From contig CAMDAL010000039.1 of the NCBI GenBank assembly GCA_945888565.1, positions 1 to 16,203 on the forward strand: a stretch of DNA of 16,203 bases, written 5' to 3'. Positions 5,930 through 12,864 of the stretch are shown piece after piece. Source of the DNA: Devosia equisanguinis (lineage in GTDB: Bacteria > Pseudomonadota > Alphaproteobacteria > Rhizobiales > Devosiaceae). A program made the position numbers and the translations under genes. Each line of letters starts with the position of its first letter. Positions within the stretch are counted from its first letter, which is position 1. Below the pieces are notes generated by a model. That model ran no database searches. It was not told the origin of the DNA and saw only the letters and a list, made by a program, of their open reading frames with translations.

Positions 5930-6879
5930 CAGCGGCGGCCCTCCACCACGGCGTTCTGTGCGCGCTGCATCAGCATGATGGGGATCACCACGATCACCAG
6001 CATGGAGATGGCGAGCGCGGCGGCGCGCGGCCAGTTGGTCTTCGAAAAGAACTCATCCCAGAGGATGCGGCCGATCATCTGCGTGCCCGGGCCGCCGAGC
6101 AGCGAGGGGATGACGAATTCGCCGATCGCCGGGATGAACACCAGCATCGAGCCGGCAATGACGCCCGGCATGGAGAGCGGCAGGGTGATCGAGAAGAAGG
6201 TGCGGATCGGGCGGGCGCCGAGATCGGCCGAGGCCTCGAGCAGCGAGGGATCGAGCTTCACGAGGTTGGTGTAGAGCGGCAGGATGAAGAAGGGCAGGTA
6301 GGAATAGACGATGCCGACATAGACCGCGAAATCGGTCTGCATCATCGTGAACGGCCCGAGGCCGAACACCGCCAGAGTGTTGTTGATCACGCCCTCGCCG
6401 CGCAGGAAGCCGCTCAGCGCGTAGACGCGCAGCAGGAACGAGGTCCAGAACGGCAGGATCACCAGCATCAGCAGGATGTTGCGCCAGCGGTCGGGGGCGC
6501 GCGCGATGGCATAGGCCATCGGGTAGCCGATGAGGATGGCGAACACCGTCGAGACCGCCGCAATGCGGATCGAGCTGAGGAAGGCGTTGATGTAGATGTT
6601 CGAGGGGTCGGTGAAGATGCGGATGTAGTTGGAGAGGTGCAGCGTCAACTGCACCGTGCCGTCCTCTGTGGTCAGCAGGTCGGAATAGGGCGGCTGGCCG
6701 AACTCCTTGGTGGCGAGCGAAATGCCGAACACCACCCCCAGCGGCACGAGAAAGAACAGCGTCAGCCAGGCGGCCGGCGCGGCGATCACCAGCCCGCGTC
6801 CGGAAAGGCCGAAGGCGGCGAGCGCCCGGCGCAGCCAGGCGAGGCGGCCCTGCGATGGCGGGGGCGCGGCGCGGGTCAA
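5929..6879 (-). CDS. potH: Polyamine ABC transporter permease, PotH/PotB type
   Basis: A membrane permease of 316 residues if started at the TTG at 6879. I prefer this start because it overlaps the ATPase stop as TTGA, the coupled arrangement expected in this operon, and gives a normal family length. The frame stays open to 7149, but that stretch is inside the ATPase gene and is low-complexity Arg/Gly-rich sequence without homology features. A GTG a little downstream (residue 31) is another option. Seen: hydrophobic segments from residue 30 onward, the EAA loop LLEASADLGARPIRTFFSITLP at about 213-234, and FIPAIGEFVIPSLLGGPGTQMIG, characteristic of PotB/PotH. It pairs with PotI to form the transmembrane channel. 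Confidence 0.88.
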   Translation of the reverse strand: MTRAAPPPSQGRLAWLRRALAAFGLSGRGLVIAAPAAWLTLFFLVPLGVVFGISLATKEFGQPPYSDLLTTEDGTVQLTLHLSNYIRIFTDPSNIYINAFLSSIRIAAVSTVFAILIGYPMAYAIARAPDRWRNILLMLVILPFWTSFLLRVYALSGFLRGEGVINNTLAVFGLGPFTMMQTDFAVYVGIVYSYLPFFILPLYTNLVKLDPSLLEASADLGARPIRTFFSITLPLSMPGVIAGSMLVFIPAIGEFVIPSLLGGPGTQMIGRILWDEFFSKTNWPRAAALAISMLVIVVIPIMLMQRAQNAVVEGRR

Positions 6880-8036
6880 TTGGTCAGCACCGAGCCGGAG
6901 TGTCCGTCCCAGCTGACCCAGACCGGCTCGTCCCACGAGATGGCGTTGGGGTCGCCGCGCAGCGCGTTGGTCTTGGTGACGCGGATGTAGCGGCCGTTCT
7001 CGAGCCGCACCTGGTAGACGGTCATGTCGCCCAGATAGGCGATGTCCTCGACATAGCCCTTCACGATGTTGGCGCCATCGGGAATACCCGGTTGTGCTTC
7101 CGGCCGATCGCGGGTCAGCACCATCTTTTCGGGGCGGATGGCCCACCACAGAATCTGCTCGGGCGAACAGTCGACGCCGTGGTCGACATAGATGTCGGTG
7201 CCCAGTTCCGCCGAGTTGATGCGGACATGGTCCGGCTCGTCCTCGGTCACCACGCCCTCGACCATATTGGCCGAGCCGATGAAGTTGGCGACGAAGCGCG
7301 AGTTGGGGAATTCGTAGATTTCGGTCGGCTCGCCCACCATGGCGATCTCGCCCTGGTTCATCACGCCGATGCGGGTGGCGAGGCTCATCGCCTCTTCCTG
7401 GTCGTGGGTCACCACAATGAAGGTGACGCCCAGCGTCTCCTGGATCTTCACCAGCTCGAACTGGGTTTCCTCGCGCAGCTTCTTGTCGAGCGCGCCGAGA
7501 GGTTCGTCGAGCAGCAGCAGCTTCGGCCGCTTGGCGAGGGCGCGGGCGAGGGCGACGCGCTGGCGCTGGCCGCCCGACAGCTGGTGCGGCTTCCGCTCGC
7601 CATAGGCATCGAGCTTCACCAGCTTCAGCAGTTCATCGACGCGTGCCGCGATCTCGGCCTTCGGCATGTGATCGCGCTTCAGGCCATAGGCGATGTTGTT
7701 CCACACAGTCATGTGCGGGAACAGCGCGTAGGACTGGAACATCATGTTGATCGGCCGGTTGTACGGCGCGACATTCGACATGTCCTGGCCATCGATCTCG
7801 ATCGAGCCCGATGTGGGCACCTCGAAGCCGGCGAGCATGCGCAGCAAGGTCGACTTGCCCGAGCCCGAGCCGCCGAGCAGGCAGAACAGTTCGCCCTTGT
7901 AGATGTCGAGCGACAGGTCGTCGACCGCAGCCACGTCACCGAATTTCTTGGTGACGTTGCGGATGCGCACGAACGGCTTGGCCGCGGGGTCGCGCCAGGG
8001 CCGTGTGTCGGCAGCAAGCTGAGGTTTCTTCGCCAT
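6876..8036 (-). CDS. potG: Polyamine ABC transporter ATP-binding protein, PotG/PotA type
   Basis: A 386-residue ATPase that energises polyamine import. Seen: Walker A GGSGSGKS (residues 55-62), Q-loop Q101 in FQSYALFPHM, signature LSGGQRQR (153-160), Walker B LLLLDE (173-178), D-loop GALD and H-loop H211 in THDQEEA. After about residue 240 comes a C-terminal regulatory region of TOBE type, as in PotA/PotG. The extended N-terminus with PWRDPAAKPFVRIRNV is the pattern I associate with PotG. The ATG at 8036 is 65 bases after the binding-protein stop; a strong stem-loop fills that gap. Its TGA overlaps the TTG of the next gene. All catalytic motifs are intact. Confidence 0.93.
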   Translation of the reverse strand: MAKKPQLAADTRPWRDPAAKPFVRIRNVTKKFGDVAAVDDLSLDIYKGELFCLLGGSGSGKSTLLRMLAGFEVPTSGSIEIDGQDMSNVAPYNRPINMMFQSYALFPHMTVWNNIAYGLKRDHMPKAEIAARVDELLKLVKLDAYGERKPHQLSGGQRQRVALARALAKRPKLLLLDEPLGALDKKLREETQFELVKIQETLGVTFIVVTHDQEEAMSLATRIGVMNQGEIAMVGEPTEIYEFPNSRFVANFIGSANMVEGVVTEDEPDHVRINSAELGTDIYVDHGVDCSPEQILWWAIRPEKMVLTRDRPEAQPGIPDGANIVKGYVEDIAYLGDMTVYQVRLENGRYIRVTKTNALRGDPNAISWDEPVWVSWDGHSGSVLTN

Positions 8037-8061
8037 GTCGCTGGAAGTTCCGTCGGGTGAG

Positions 8062-8092
8062 CCGGACGGGGCAGCGCGGCCGCCCCGTCCGG
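8062..8092 (-). promoter_or_regulatory. Strong intercistronic stem-loop between potF and potG
   Basis: CCGGACGGGGC (8062-8072) and GCCCCGTCCGG (8082-8092) are perfect 11-bp complements with a 9-base loop, beginning 9 bases after the potF stop. There is no T-run. In binding-protein-dependent operons such a structure usually protects the 3' end of the first cistron or attenuates read-through, giving an excess of binding protein over ATPase and permeases. Confidence 0.7.
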
Positions 8093-8101
8093 AAGGGAGT
8101 G

Positions 8102-9190
8102 TTACAGGCCCGCTTTGATGCGCTGCCAGGTTTCGGTCAAGAGCTCATCGTAGTCGGGCGTGTGCGCCTTGAGGTTGAAGAGCTTGGCCGACACTTCGGC
8201 CGAGGGGTAGATCGCCGGGTCATTCTTCACCTCGTCGGCGATGAATTCGAGCGCCGCCTTGTTGCCCGAGGCGTAGAACACGTAGTTGGTGTTGGCCGCC
8301 GCGATGTCGGGGCGCAGCATGAAGTCGATGAACTTGTAGGCGTTCTCGACATGCGGCGCGTCCGCCGGAATGGCGAACAGGTCAAACCACTTCAGCGCGC
8401 CTTCCTTGGGGATGACATAGGCCACCTCCACCCCGGCCGCGGCTTCCGCCGCTGCGTCGCGGGCGATGAACACGTCACCCGAGTAGCCGATCGACAGACA
8501 GATCTCGCCGTTACCCAGATCGTCGATGTACTGCGACGAGTTGAAGGTCCGCACATAGGGGCGGATCGACATCAGCAGCTCTTCGGCCTTTTTCAGGTCG
8601 TCGGTGCTCTCGGAGTTCGGATCGAGGCCCAGGTAGTTGAGCGCCGTCGCCATCACCTCGGCCGGGGCATCGAGGATATTGACGCCACAATCCTGCAGCT
8701 TGGCCAGGTTCTCGGGCTTGAACACCGCATCCCAGCTGTCGATCGGGCCGCCGAGGGCTTCGGTGACCTTGGCGACATTGTAGCCGATGGCGGTGGTGCC
8801 CCACATGTAGTCGACAGAGTGGGTATTGTCCGGATCGTGCGCGGCGGTGGACGCCATCACGTCGGGGTCCATATTGACGAGGTTGGGGATCTTGGACTTG
8901 TCGAAGGGCAGGAACAGCCCGGCAGCTACCTGGCGCTCGAGGAAGAAGCCCGAGGGCACCACCACGTCATAGCCCGAAGCGCCCGCGAGGAGCTTGGCTT
9001 CCACGAGTTCGTTCGAATCGAACACGTCGTAGTTCACCTTGATGCCGGTCTCGGCCTCGAACTTCGCCACCGTGTCCTCGGCGATGTAGTCCGACCAGTT
9101 GTAGACGTTCACCACATTGTCCTGGGCGAGCGCCGGTGTGGCGATCAGCAGGGCGCCGAGCGCCACCGTCAAAGTCAAAGTCTTGTTCAT
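8102..9190 (-). CDS. potF: Periplasmic polyamine-binding protein, PotF-like
   Basis: A 362-residue periplasmic protein that should capture putrescine or a related polyamine for PotGHI. Seen: a Sec signal peptide at residues 1-22 (cut after ALA), then VNVYNWSDYIA, the hallmark of PotF/PotD proteins. Aligning by eye to E. coli PotF with steady offsets (numbers recalled): W32, S33 and Y35 match W37, S38 and Y40; S80 matches S85; E178 matches E185; D239 matches D247; D270 matches D278. These hold the amine ends and backbone. Three aromatic positions differ: F82, Y236 and W268 where PotF has S87, W244 and F276. The ATG at 9190 follows GGGAGA by 9 bases. First gene of the operon and divergent from psuG. 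Confidence 0.92.
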   Translation of the reverse strand: MNKTLTLTVALGALLIATPALAQDNVVNVYNWSDYIAEDTVAKFEAETGIKVNYDVFDSNELVEAKLLAGASGYDVVVPSGFFLERQVAAGLFLPFDKSKIPNLVNMDPDVMASTAAHDPDNTHSVDYMWGTTAIGYNVAKVTEALGGPIDSWDAVFKPENLAKLQDCGVNILDAPAEVMATALNYLGLDPNSESTDDLKKAEELLMSIRPYVRTFNSSQYIDDLGNGEICLSIGYSGDVFIARDAAAEAAAGVEVAYVIPKEGALKWFDLFAIPADAPHVENAYKFIDFMLRPDIAAANTNYVFYASGNKAALEFIADEVKNDPAIYPSAEVSAKLFNLKAHTPDYDELLTETWQRIKAGL

Positions 9191-9630
9191 TAGACAGTCT
9201 CCCTATTGGTCGGCGCGGTTCTGGAGGCGTCGCCGCGCGGTTGAAATGTTGGGGTCGGGCCTCCCGTTGCGGCAGGCATCAGCGCGCTGCAATGTGACGT
9301 GCGTGAGACGCGACGGCACCGGCGACGGCTGAAATGCAAGGGATATGCGGGTGGGGAGGCCAAGCGGCGCGTCGGCGCGCCGGGGAGTGGGGAGGTCGCA
9401 ATATGCCCCGGTCGGGGCGCGCATCGATCCGGAGGGTCCGGATCAACAGTCATCGTGCTCAGTGAAGTGCCCTTCCCCGCGTGGAGCCTCCGCAACGGGC
9501 CGAAACCTAGTGGCAATTTCCCGCGGGGGCAAGGGACCTGGACGCGTTTCAGCCTTGCGTCCCGCCGGTCGCGTCATCCCGTCGCGGGCGGGGCTTCCGA
9601 CGCAGTTGCGCAGAGCGAAATTCCGGTTCA
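9191..9630. other. 440-bp divergent intergenic region between potF and psuG
   Basis: It separates potF (minus strand) from psuG (+ strand) and should hold both promoters, though I could not find a convincing -35/-10 pair on either strand. The potF ribosome-binding site GGGAGA (minus strand) is near 9200. It contains short GC-rich palindromes, among them GCCCCG-GT-CGGGGC (9405-9418), and the longer dyad listed separately. Open frames through it are low-complexity Arg/Gly/Ala-rich and run on as shadows of psuG, so I see no gene here. Confidence 0.6.
9426..9444. promoter_or_regulatory. 19-bp perfect dyad, candidate operator in the potF-psuG intergenic region
   Basis: GATCCGGA (9426-9433), GGG, TCCGGATC (9437-9444): perfect 8-bp arms with a 3-base centre, suited to a dimeric repressor. 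It lies 187 bases before the psuG start and 236 bases before the potF start. No regulator gene is in the window, so which operon it would control is unknown. Confidence 0.35.
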
Positions 9631-10581
9631 ATGAAGCCGAAACATCCCGAACCAGACGAGCATCCCTTGAGCCTCCGCCCGCACCTCACCATCTCGCCCG
9701 CCGTGCAAGCCGCCCTCGATGCCGGCCGCCCCGTCGTGGCGCTCGAATCGACCATCATCACCCACGGCATGCCCTATCCGCAGAACCTGACGATGGCGCA
9801 GAACGTCGAGCGGGTGATCGCCGACAATGGCGCGGTGCCCGCCACCATCGCCATCATGGACGGCCGCTTCATGGTCGGCACTACCGATGCCGATCTCGAG
9901 CGGCTGGCGAAGACCGGCGGCGTTGCCGCCAAGGCCTCGCGCCGCGACGTGGCCGCGCTGCTCGCGTCGGGCCAGGTCGCCGGCACCACTGTCGCCACCA
10001 CGATGATGGCGGCAGAGGCGGCGGGTATCCGGATGTTCGCCACCGGCGGCATTGGCGGCGTGCATCGCGGCGCCGAGACCACCTTCGACATTTCCGCCGA
10101 TCTCGATGAACTCGGCCGCACCCAGGTGGCGGTGGTGTGCGCGGGCGCCAAGTCGATCCTCGATATCGCCAAGACGCTCGAAGTGCTGGAGAGCAAGGGC
10201 GTGCCGGTGCTCGGCTTCGGCACCGACGACTTCCCGGCCTTCTGGGCGCGCAAGAGCGGCGGCAAGGTCGATCACCGGGTCGACGATGCTGCTGCGGCCG
10301 CCAAGGTCATTGCACTGCAGTTCGAACTCGGGCTCGGCGGCGTGCTCGTTGCCAACCCGATCCCGGAATCGCACGCGCTCGACGCGGCCGAGATCGAGAC
10401 CCGCATCGCGGCCGCCATCGCCGATGCCGAGGCGCAGGGCGTTGGCCGCAAGGAACTGACGCCGTTCCTCCTCAAGCGCATCTTCGAGCTCACCGACGGC
10501 AAGAGCCTCGTTGCCAACATCGCGCTCGTCGAAAACAACGCCAAGGTTGCGGCCCAGATCGCCGTGGCGCTCGCCAGATGA
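9631..10581 (+). CDS. psuG: Pseudouridine-5'-phosphate glycosidase
   Basis: A 316-residue cytoplasmic enzyme that splits the C-C glycosidic bond of pseudouridine 5'-phosphate, giving uracil and ribose 5-phosphate. Seen: VVALESTIITHGMPYP (residues 35-50), VAAKASRRD (98-106), ATGGIGGVHRGAE (137-149) with DISADL (153-158), CAGAKSILDI (170-179) and ANPIPE (241-246), all hallmarks of the family. By a constant offset of 8 from the E. coli enzyme (recalled numbering), the catalytic residues are E39, K101, D157 and K174, all present. The ATG at 9631 has only a weak upstream purine site; a TTG at 9667 (reading SLRPHLTISPAV) is a possible alternative start that would keep the whole domain. It overlaps psuK by 4 bases (ATGA), so the two are coupled. 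Confidence 0.95.
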   Translation: MKPKHPEPDEHPLSLRPHLTISPAVQAALDAGRPVVALESTIITHGMPYPQNLTMAQNVERVIADNGAVPATIAIMDGRFMVGTTDADLERLAKTGGVAAKASRRDVAALLASGQVAGTTVATTMMAAEAAGIRMFATGGIGGVHRGAETTFDISADLDELGRTQVAVVCAGAKSILDIAKTLEVLESKGVPVLGFGTDDFPAFWARKSGGKVDHRVDDAAAAAKVIALQFELGLGGVLVANPIPESHALDAAEIETRIAAAIADAEAQGVGRKELTPFLLKRIFELTDGKSLVANIALVENNAKVAAQIAVALAR

Positions 10582-11468
10582 GCCCCACGCCGCGCGTCAT
10601 CGTCATCGGCGACGTGATGACCGACGTCATCGTCATCCCCGAGGGGCCGATGGTGCGCGGCTCCGACCGCCGCGCGCAGATTCAGAGCCGCCCTGGCGGC
10701 TCGGGCGCCAACCAGGCGGTGTGGTTCGGCTCGATGGGCACGCGCGTCAGCTTCGTGGCGCGGGTGGGGGCGAAGGACAAGCCGCATCTCGAGGCCTATT
10801 TCAAGGGCTTCCACGTCGATCCGGTGCTGATCGCGGACGCCGAAAAGCCCTCTGGCATGCTGGTCACCATCATCGACCCCGACGGAGAGCGCAGCTTCCT
10901 GACCGATCGCGGCGCCAATCTGCAGCTCAGCCATTCCGACATGCCGGTCTGGCTGCTCGACGACGCGCGGCTGGTGGTGGTCTCGGGTTATTCGCTGTTC
11001 GCCGAGCACCCGCGCGGCGCCGTGCGGTGGATGGCGGGGGAAGCGAAGCGGCGGGGCATCCCGGTGGTCGTCGATGCGGCCTCGGTGGGCTTCATCGAGG
11101 AAGTCGGGCCGCAGAACTTCCTCGACTGGACCGCGGGATTTTCCACCCTCTTCGCCAATGCCGACGAGGCGGCGGCGCTTTCGGGCAGCACGGTGCTCGA
11201 AGAACAGTTCGCGCGGCTGACCGGGAAATACGGCCGCGTGGTGATCAAGCTCGGCGCTGACGGGGCGGCCATCGGCAATGCCGAAGGGCTGCGCCTCAGC
11301 CGGCCCGCGCCGACCGTCGATGTCGTCGACACGACAGGGGCGGGCGACGCGTTTGCGGCTGGATTCCTGAGCGCCGAATTGCGCGGCGAATCGTTGGAAG
11401 CCAGCTTGTTGGCCGGCATCGCGGCGGGGTCGGCCGCGGTGACGCAGATCGGCGGCCAGCCGGCCTGA
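10578..11468 (+). CDS. psuK: PfkB-family carbohydrate kinase, probable pseudouridine kinase
   Basis: A 296-residue cytoplasmic kinase of the ribokinase/PfkB family. Seen: N-terminal VIGDVMTDVIV, the sugar-binding glycine motif PGGSGANQAVWFGSMG (residues 39-54), NADEAAALSG (194-203) and the PfkB signature DTTGAGDAFAAGF (251-263), with the likely catalytic base D257 in GAGD. The family alone does not fix the substrate. The ATGA overlap with psuG makes pseudouridine the best call: the kinase forms pseudouridine 5'-phosphate, which PsuG then cleaves. The longer frame from 10137 is inside psuG and is not real. The gene order (psuG then psuK) is the reverse of E. coli, and no PsuT-like nucleoside transporter is adjacent. 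Confidence 0.88.
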   Translation: MSPTPRVIVIGDVMTDVIVIPEGPMVRGSDRRAQIQSRPGGSGANQAVWFGSMGTRVSFVARVGAKDKPHLEAYFKGFHVDPVLIADAEKPSGMLVTIIDPDGERSFLTDRGANLQLSHSDMPVWLLDDARLVVVSGYSLFAEHPRGAVRWMAGEAKRRGIPVVVDAASVGFIEEVGPQNFLDWTAGFSTLFANADEAAALSGSTVLEEQFARLTGKYGRVVIKLGADGAAIGNAEGLRLSRPAPTVDVVDTTGAGDAFAAGFLSAELRGESLEASLLAGIAAGSAAVTQIGGQPA

Positions 11469-11469
11469 C

Positions 11470-11499
11470 TTGGCGGGTGGTGCGAGCGGGTGCTATCCT
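11470..11499 (+). promoter_or_regulatory. Possible parDE promoter
   Basis: TTGGCG (11470-11475) and TATCCT (11494-11499) are separated by 18 bases, in the short gap after psuK. A good ribosome-binding site GGAGAG (11512-11517) follows, 7 bases before the parD ATG. Both boxes are imperfect matches to a sigma-70 promoter. Toxin-antitoxin operons normally have their own autoregulated promoter, which makes the position sensible. Confidence 0.35.
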
Positions 11500-11524
11500 T
11501 GCCTCAATCCTGGAGAGCCGAGCG

Positions 11525-11767
11525 ATGCAGATACCAGCAGAGTGGGAAGAGTACGTAGCCGAGCAGGTCAAGTCGGGCCGCTTCGCCAGCGCCGACGAAG
11601 TCATCGCCGACGCTCTTGGTCTGCAGCGTGACGACTATCGCAAGCTTCAGGCGTTGCGTCGCGAAATCCAGAAGGGCATCGATTCCGCCGAGGCAGGTGA
11701 CGTCAGCTATGCCACAGCCGACGACATCATTGCGAAGGTCAAGGCGCGGATGAAGAAGTCAGCATGA
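11525..11767 (+). CDS. parD: ParD-like antitoxin of a type II toxin-antitoxin pair
   Basis: An 80-residue protein. The N-terminal half (IPAEWEEYVAEQVKSGRFAS, then ADEVIADALGLQ) is the ParD ribbon-helix-helix pattern that binds operator DNA. The charged C-terminal half (from about residue 45, ending KVKARMKKSA) is the likely toxin-binding tail. The expected role is to neutralise the toxin encoded next and, with it, repress the operon. The ATG at 11525 follows GGAGAG by 7 bases; an upstream in-frame extension to 11477 lies in the promoter area and is rejected. The stop overlaps the toxin start by 4 bases (ATGA). GC content is visibly lower here than in psuGK. Confidence 0.88.
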   Translation: MQIPAEWEEYVAEQVKSGRFASADEVIADALGLQRDDYRKLQALRREIQKGIDSAEAGDVSYATADDIIAKVKARMKKSA

Positions 11768-12090
11768 GCAGCTATGTGCTGTCGGGCGACGCGGACGCGG
11801 ACCTGCAGGACATATTCTCGTTTGGCATTGTCACCTGGGGTGAGAAACGGGCGACCAAGTACATATACGACATGTACGAGAAGTTGGATCTCGTCGGTTT
11901 CAATGCCGACATTGGCCGGGCACGTCCTGAACTTCATCCATTCGTCCGAGCTTTGCCTCACGGCTCGCACCTGCTGTTCTTCATGCCTTGGCGCGGTGGC
12001 ACCCTTGTCGTCCGCATCCTTCACGGGGCCGCCGACCACCAAAGGGCGTTCGAAGGATATGATCCCTTGGCGTCAGTAACCGCCGACTGA
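11764..12090 (+). CDS. parE: ParE-like toxin (RelE/ParE superfamily)
   Basis: A 108-residue protein of RelE/ParE fold. Seen: LSGDADADLQDIFSFGIVTWGEKRATKYIYDMYEKLDLV (residues 6-44), with the family's 'A..DL.dI...g...wG...A..Y' helix pattern, then GRARPELHPFVRALPHGSHLLFF and the end VVRILHGAADHQRAF, a typical ParE C-terminus. ParE toxins of known function poison DNA gyrase; whether this one does is inferred. The start overlaps the parD stop, the usual antitoxin-first coupling. GC content is low for the window (11821-11880 is 30 of 60 bases G or C). It ends one base before the stop of the convergent gene at 12092. Confidence 0.87.
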   Translation: MSSYVLSGDADADLQDIFSFGIVTWGEKRATKYIYDMYEKLDLVGFNADIGRARPELHPFVRALPHGSHLLFFMPWRGGTLVVRILHGAADHQRAFEGYDPLASVTAD

Positions 12091-12091
12091 C

Positions 12092-12700
12092 TTACTCCAC
12101 CTCGATCGTGCACCAGTTCAGTGGGTCCGCGGTCATCGTGCCGCGGTTGCCTTCGATGTCGCCGAGTTCCGACACGAGGTGGTCGCGCACCACCTCCACC
12201 GTGGCGTGCGGGGTGGTGAGGTCGCAGCCGCGGGCGAGCTGGTATTTAGCAGTGTCGGTTTTCGCCACTTCCTCGCCGCCCTCGGTGATCGATTGCAGCA
12301 CGCGCAGCAGGTTGCCGGCGGGGTCGAAGTAGAGGCGGCCCTCGCGGCTGATCGCCGGACCGTCGGCGCCTTGGGCCACGTTGGGGGAGGTCATCACCGA
12401 GTAGAGGAAGGCGAGGCTGCCGTCGGCGCGGTAGCACGAGGTGTCGGTCTGGGTGGCGATGGCGTCGATGAGCCAGGTCTGCACCAGCACTGATGCCGCA
12501 CCGTCGCCGCCGTCGTGGAACTCGAAATGGTCGCCATAGCCGCCATCGAAGTTGCGTCGCCAGCCAGTCCAGTCGTCGGGCGCCGCCGCCAGCATCGCCG
12601 AGCAGGCACCCCAGGCGTCGCGGACCTCGGCGATCGCCGCGTCGTCGGCCAGCGTAGCGCCGGGTAGGAGCAAGGGCAGGGCGAGGAGCAGGCGACGCAT
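12092..12700 (-). CDS. Secreted hypothetical protein with four cysteines
   Basis: I do not recognise the family. The protein has 202 residues if started at the ATG at 12700, chosen because GGAGG lies 7 bases upstream and a signal peptide follows at once (MRRLLLALPLLLPGATLA, cut near residue 18). The upstream in-frame extension to 12793 runs through a hairpin region and is rejected. The mature part is acidic, with four cysteines (C33, C89, C159, C197), enough for two disulfides in the periplasm. The run GRLYFDPAGNLLRVLQSITEGG suggests beta strands. No catalytic motif or membrane anchor is seen. It lies downstream of the exporter genes on the same strand but behind a hairpin region, so joint transcription is uncertain. 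Confidence 0.75.
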   Translation of the reverse strand: MRRLLLALPLLLPGATLADDAAIAEVRDAWGACSAMLAAAPDDWTGWRRNFDGGYGDHFEFHDGGDGAASVLVQTWLIDAIATQTDTSCYRADGSLAFLYSVMTSPNVAQGADGPAISREGRLYFDPAGNLLRVLQSITEGGEEVAKTDTAKYQLARGCDLTTPHATVEVVRDHLVSELGDIEGNRGTMTADPLNWCTIEVE

Positions 12701-12780
12701 TCGGGGACCTCCGAGTTCGAGGCGGACGCTAGCGGATGCTTCCCGATCATGAAAGCTTCTGGCCCTTGCCGCCCCCTTCA

Positions 12781-12822
12781 CCATGCTTCGCATGGTCCCC
12801 TTCCCCCGTTGTCACGGGGGAA
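12781..12822. repeat. Two adjacent hairpins between the exporter permease and the secreted-protein gene
   Basis: CCATGC-TTC-GCATGG (12781-12795) is followed by TTCCCCCGT-TGTC-ACGGGGGAA (12801-12822), a perfect 9-bp stem with a 4-base loop. GCATGGTCCC of the first recurs at 12855-12864, just past the permease stop, as if the two form the edges of one repeat unit. The block fits a mosaic intergenic repeat and may end or stabilise the exporter transcript. The 164-base gap holds no other gene. Confidence 0.6.
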
Positions 12823-12864
12823 GACCCGATGTGGCTCGCGACGGCGACTCGCCGGCATGGTCCC

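Noticed and set aside
4958..6274. 438-codon open frame on the + strand
   Set aside because: It lies antisense to potI and potH, with Gln/Arg/His/Glu-rich low-complexity translation typical of a high-GC shadow.
6880..7149. N-terminal extension of the PotH frame
   Set aside because: It lies inside the potG coding region, is Arg/Gly-rich without membrane or family features, and would give an oversized permease. The TTG overlapping the potG stop is a better start.
6855..9193. Two long + strand frames opposite potG and potF
   Set aside because: Both cover well-supported minus-strand genes with intact ABC motifs; the + translations have no domain features.
9299..9630. Small genes in the potF-psuG gap
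   Set aside because: Frames on both strands translate to Arg/Gly/Pro-rich sequence and several simply run on into psuG out of frame.
10137..10577. N-terminal extension of the PsuK frame
   Set aside because: Arg-rich low-complexity sequence inside psuG; the ATG in the ATGA overlap begins exactly at the normal PfkB N-terminus.
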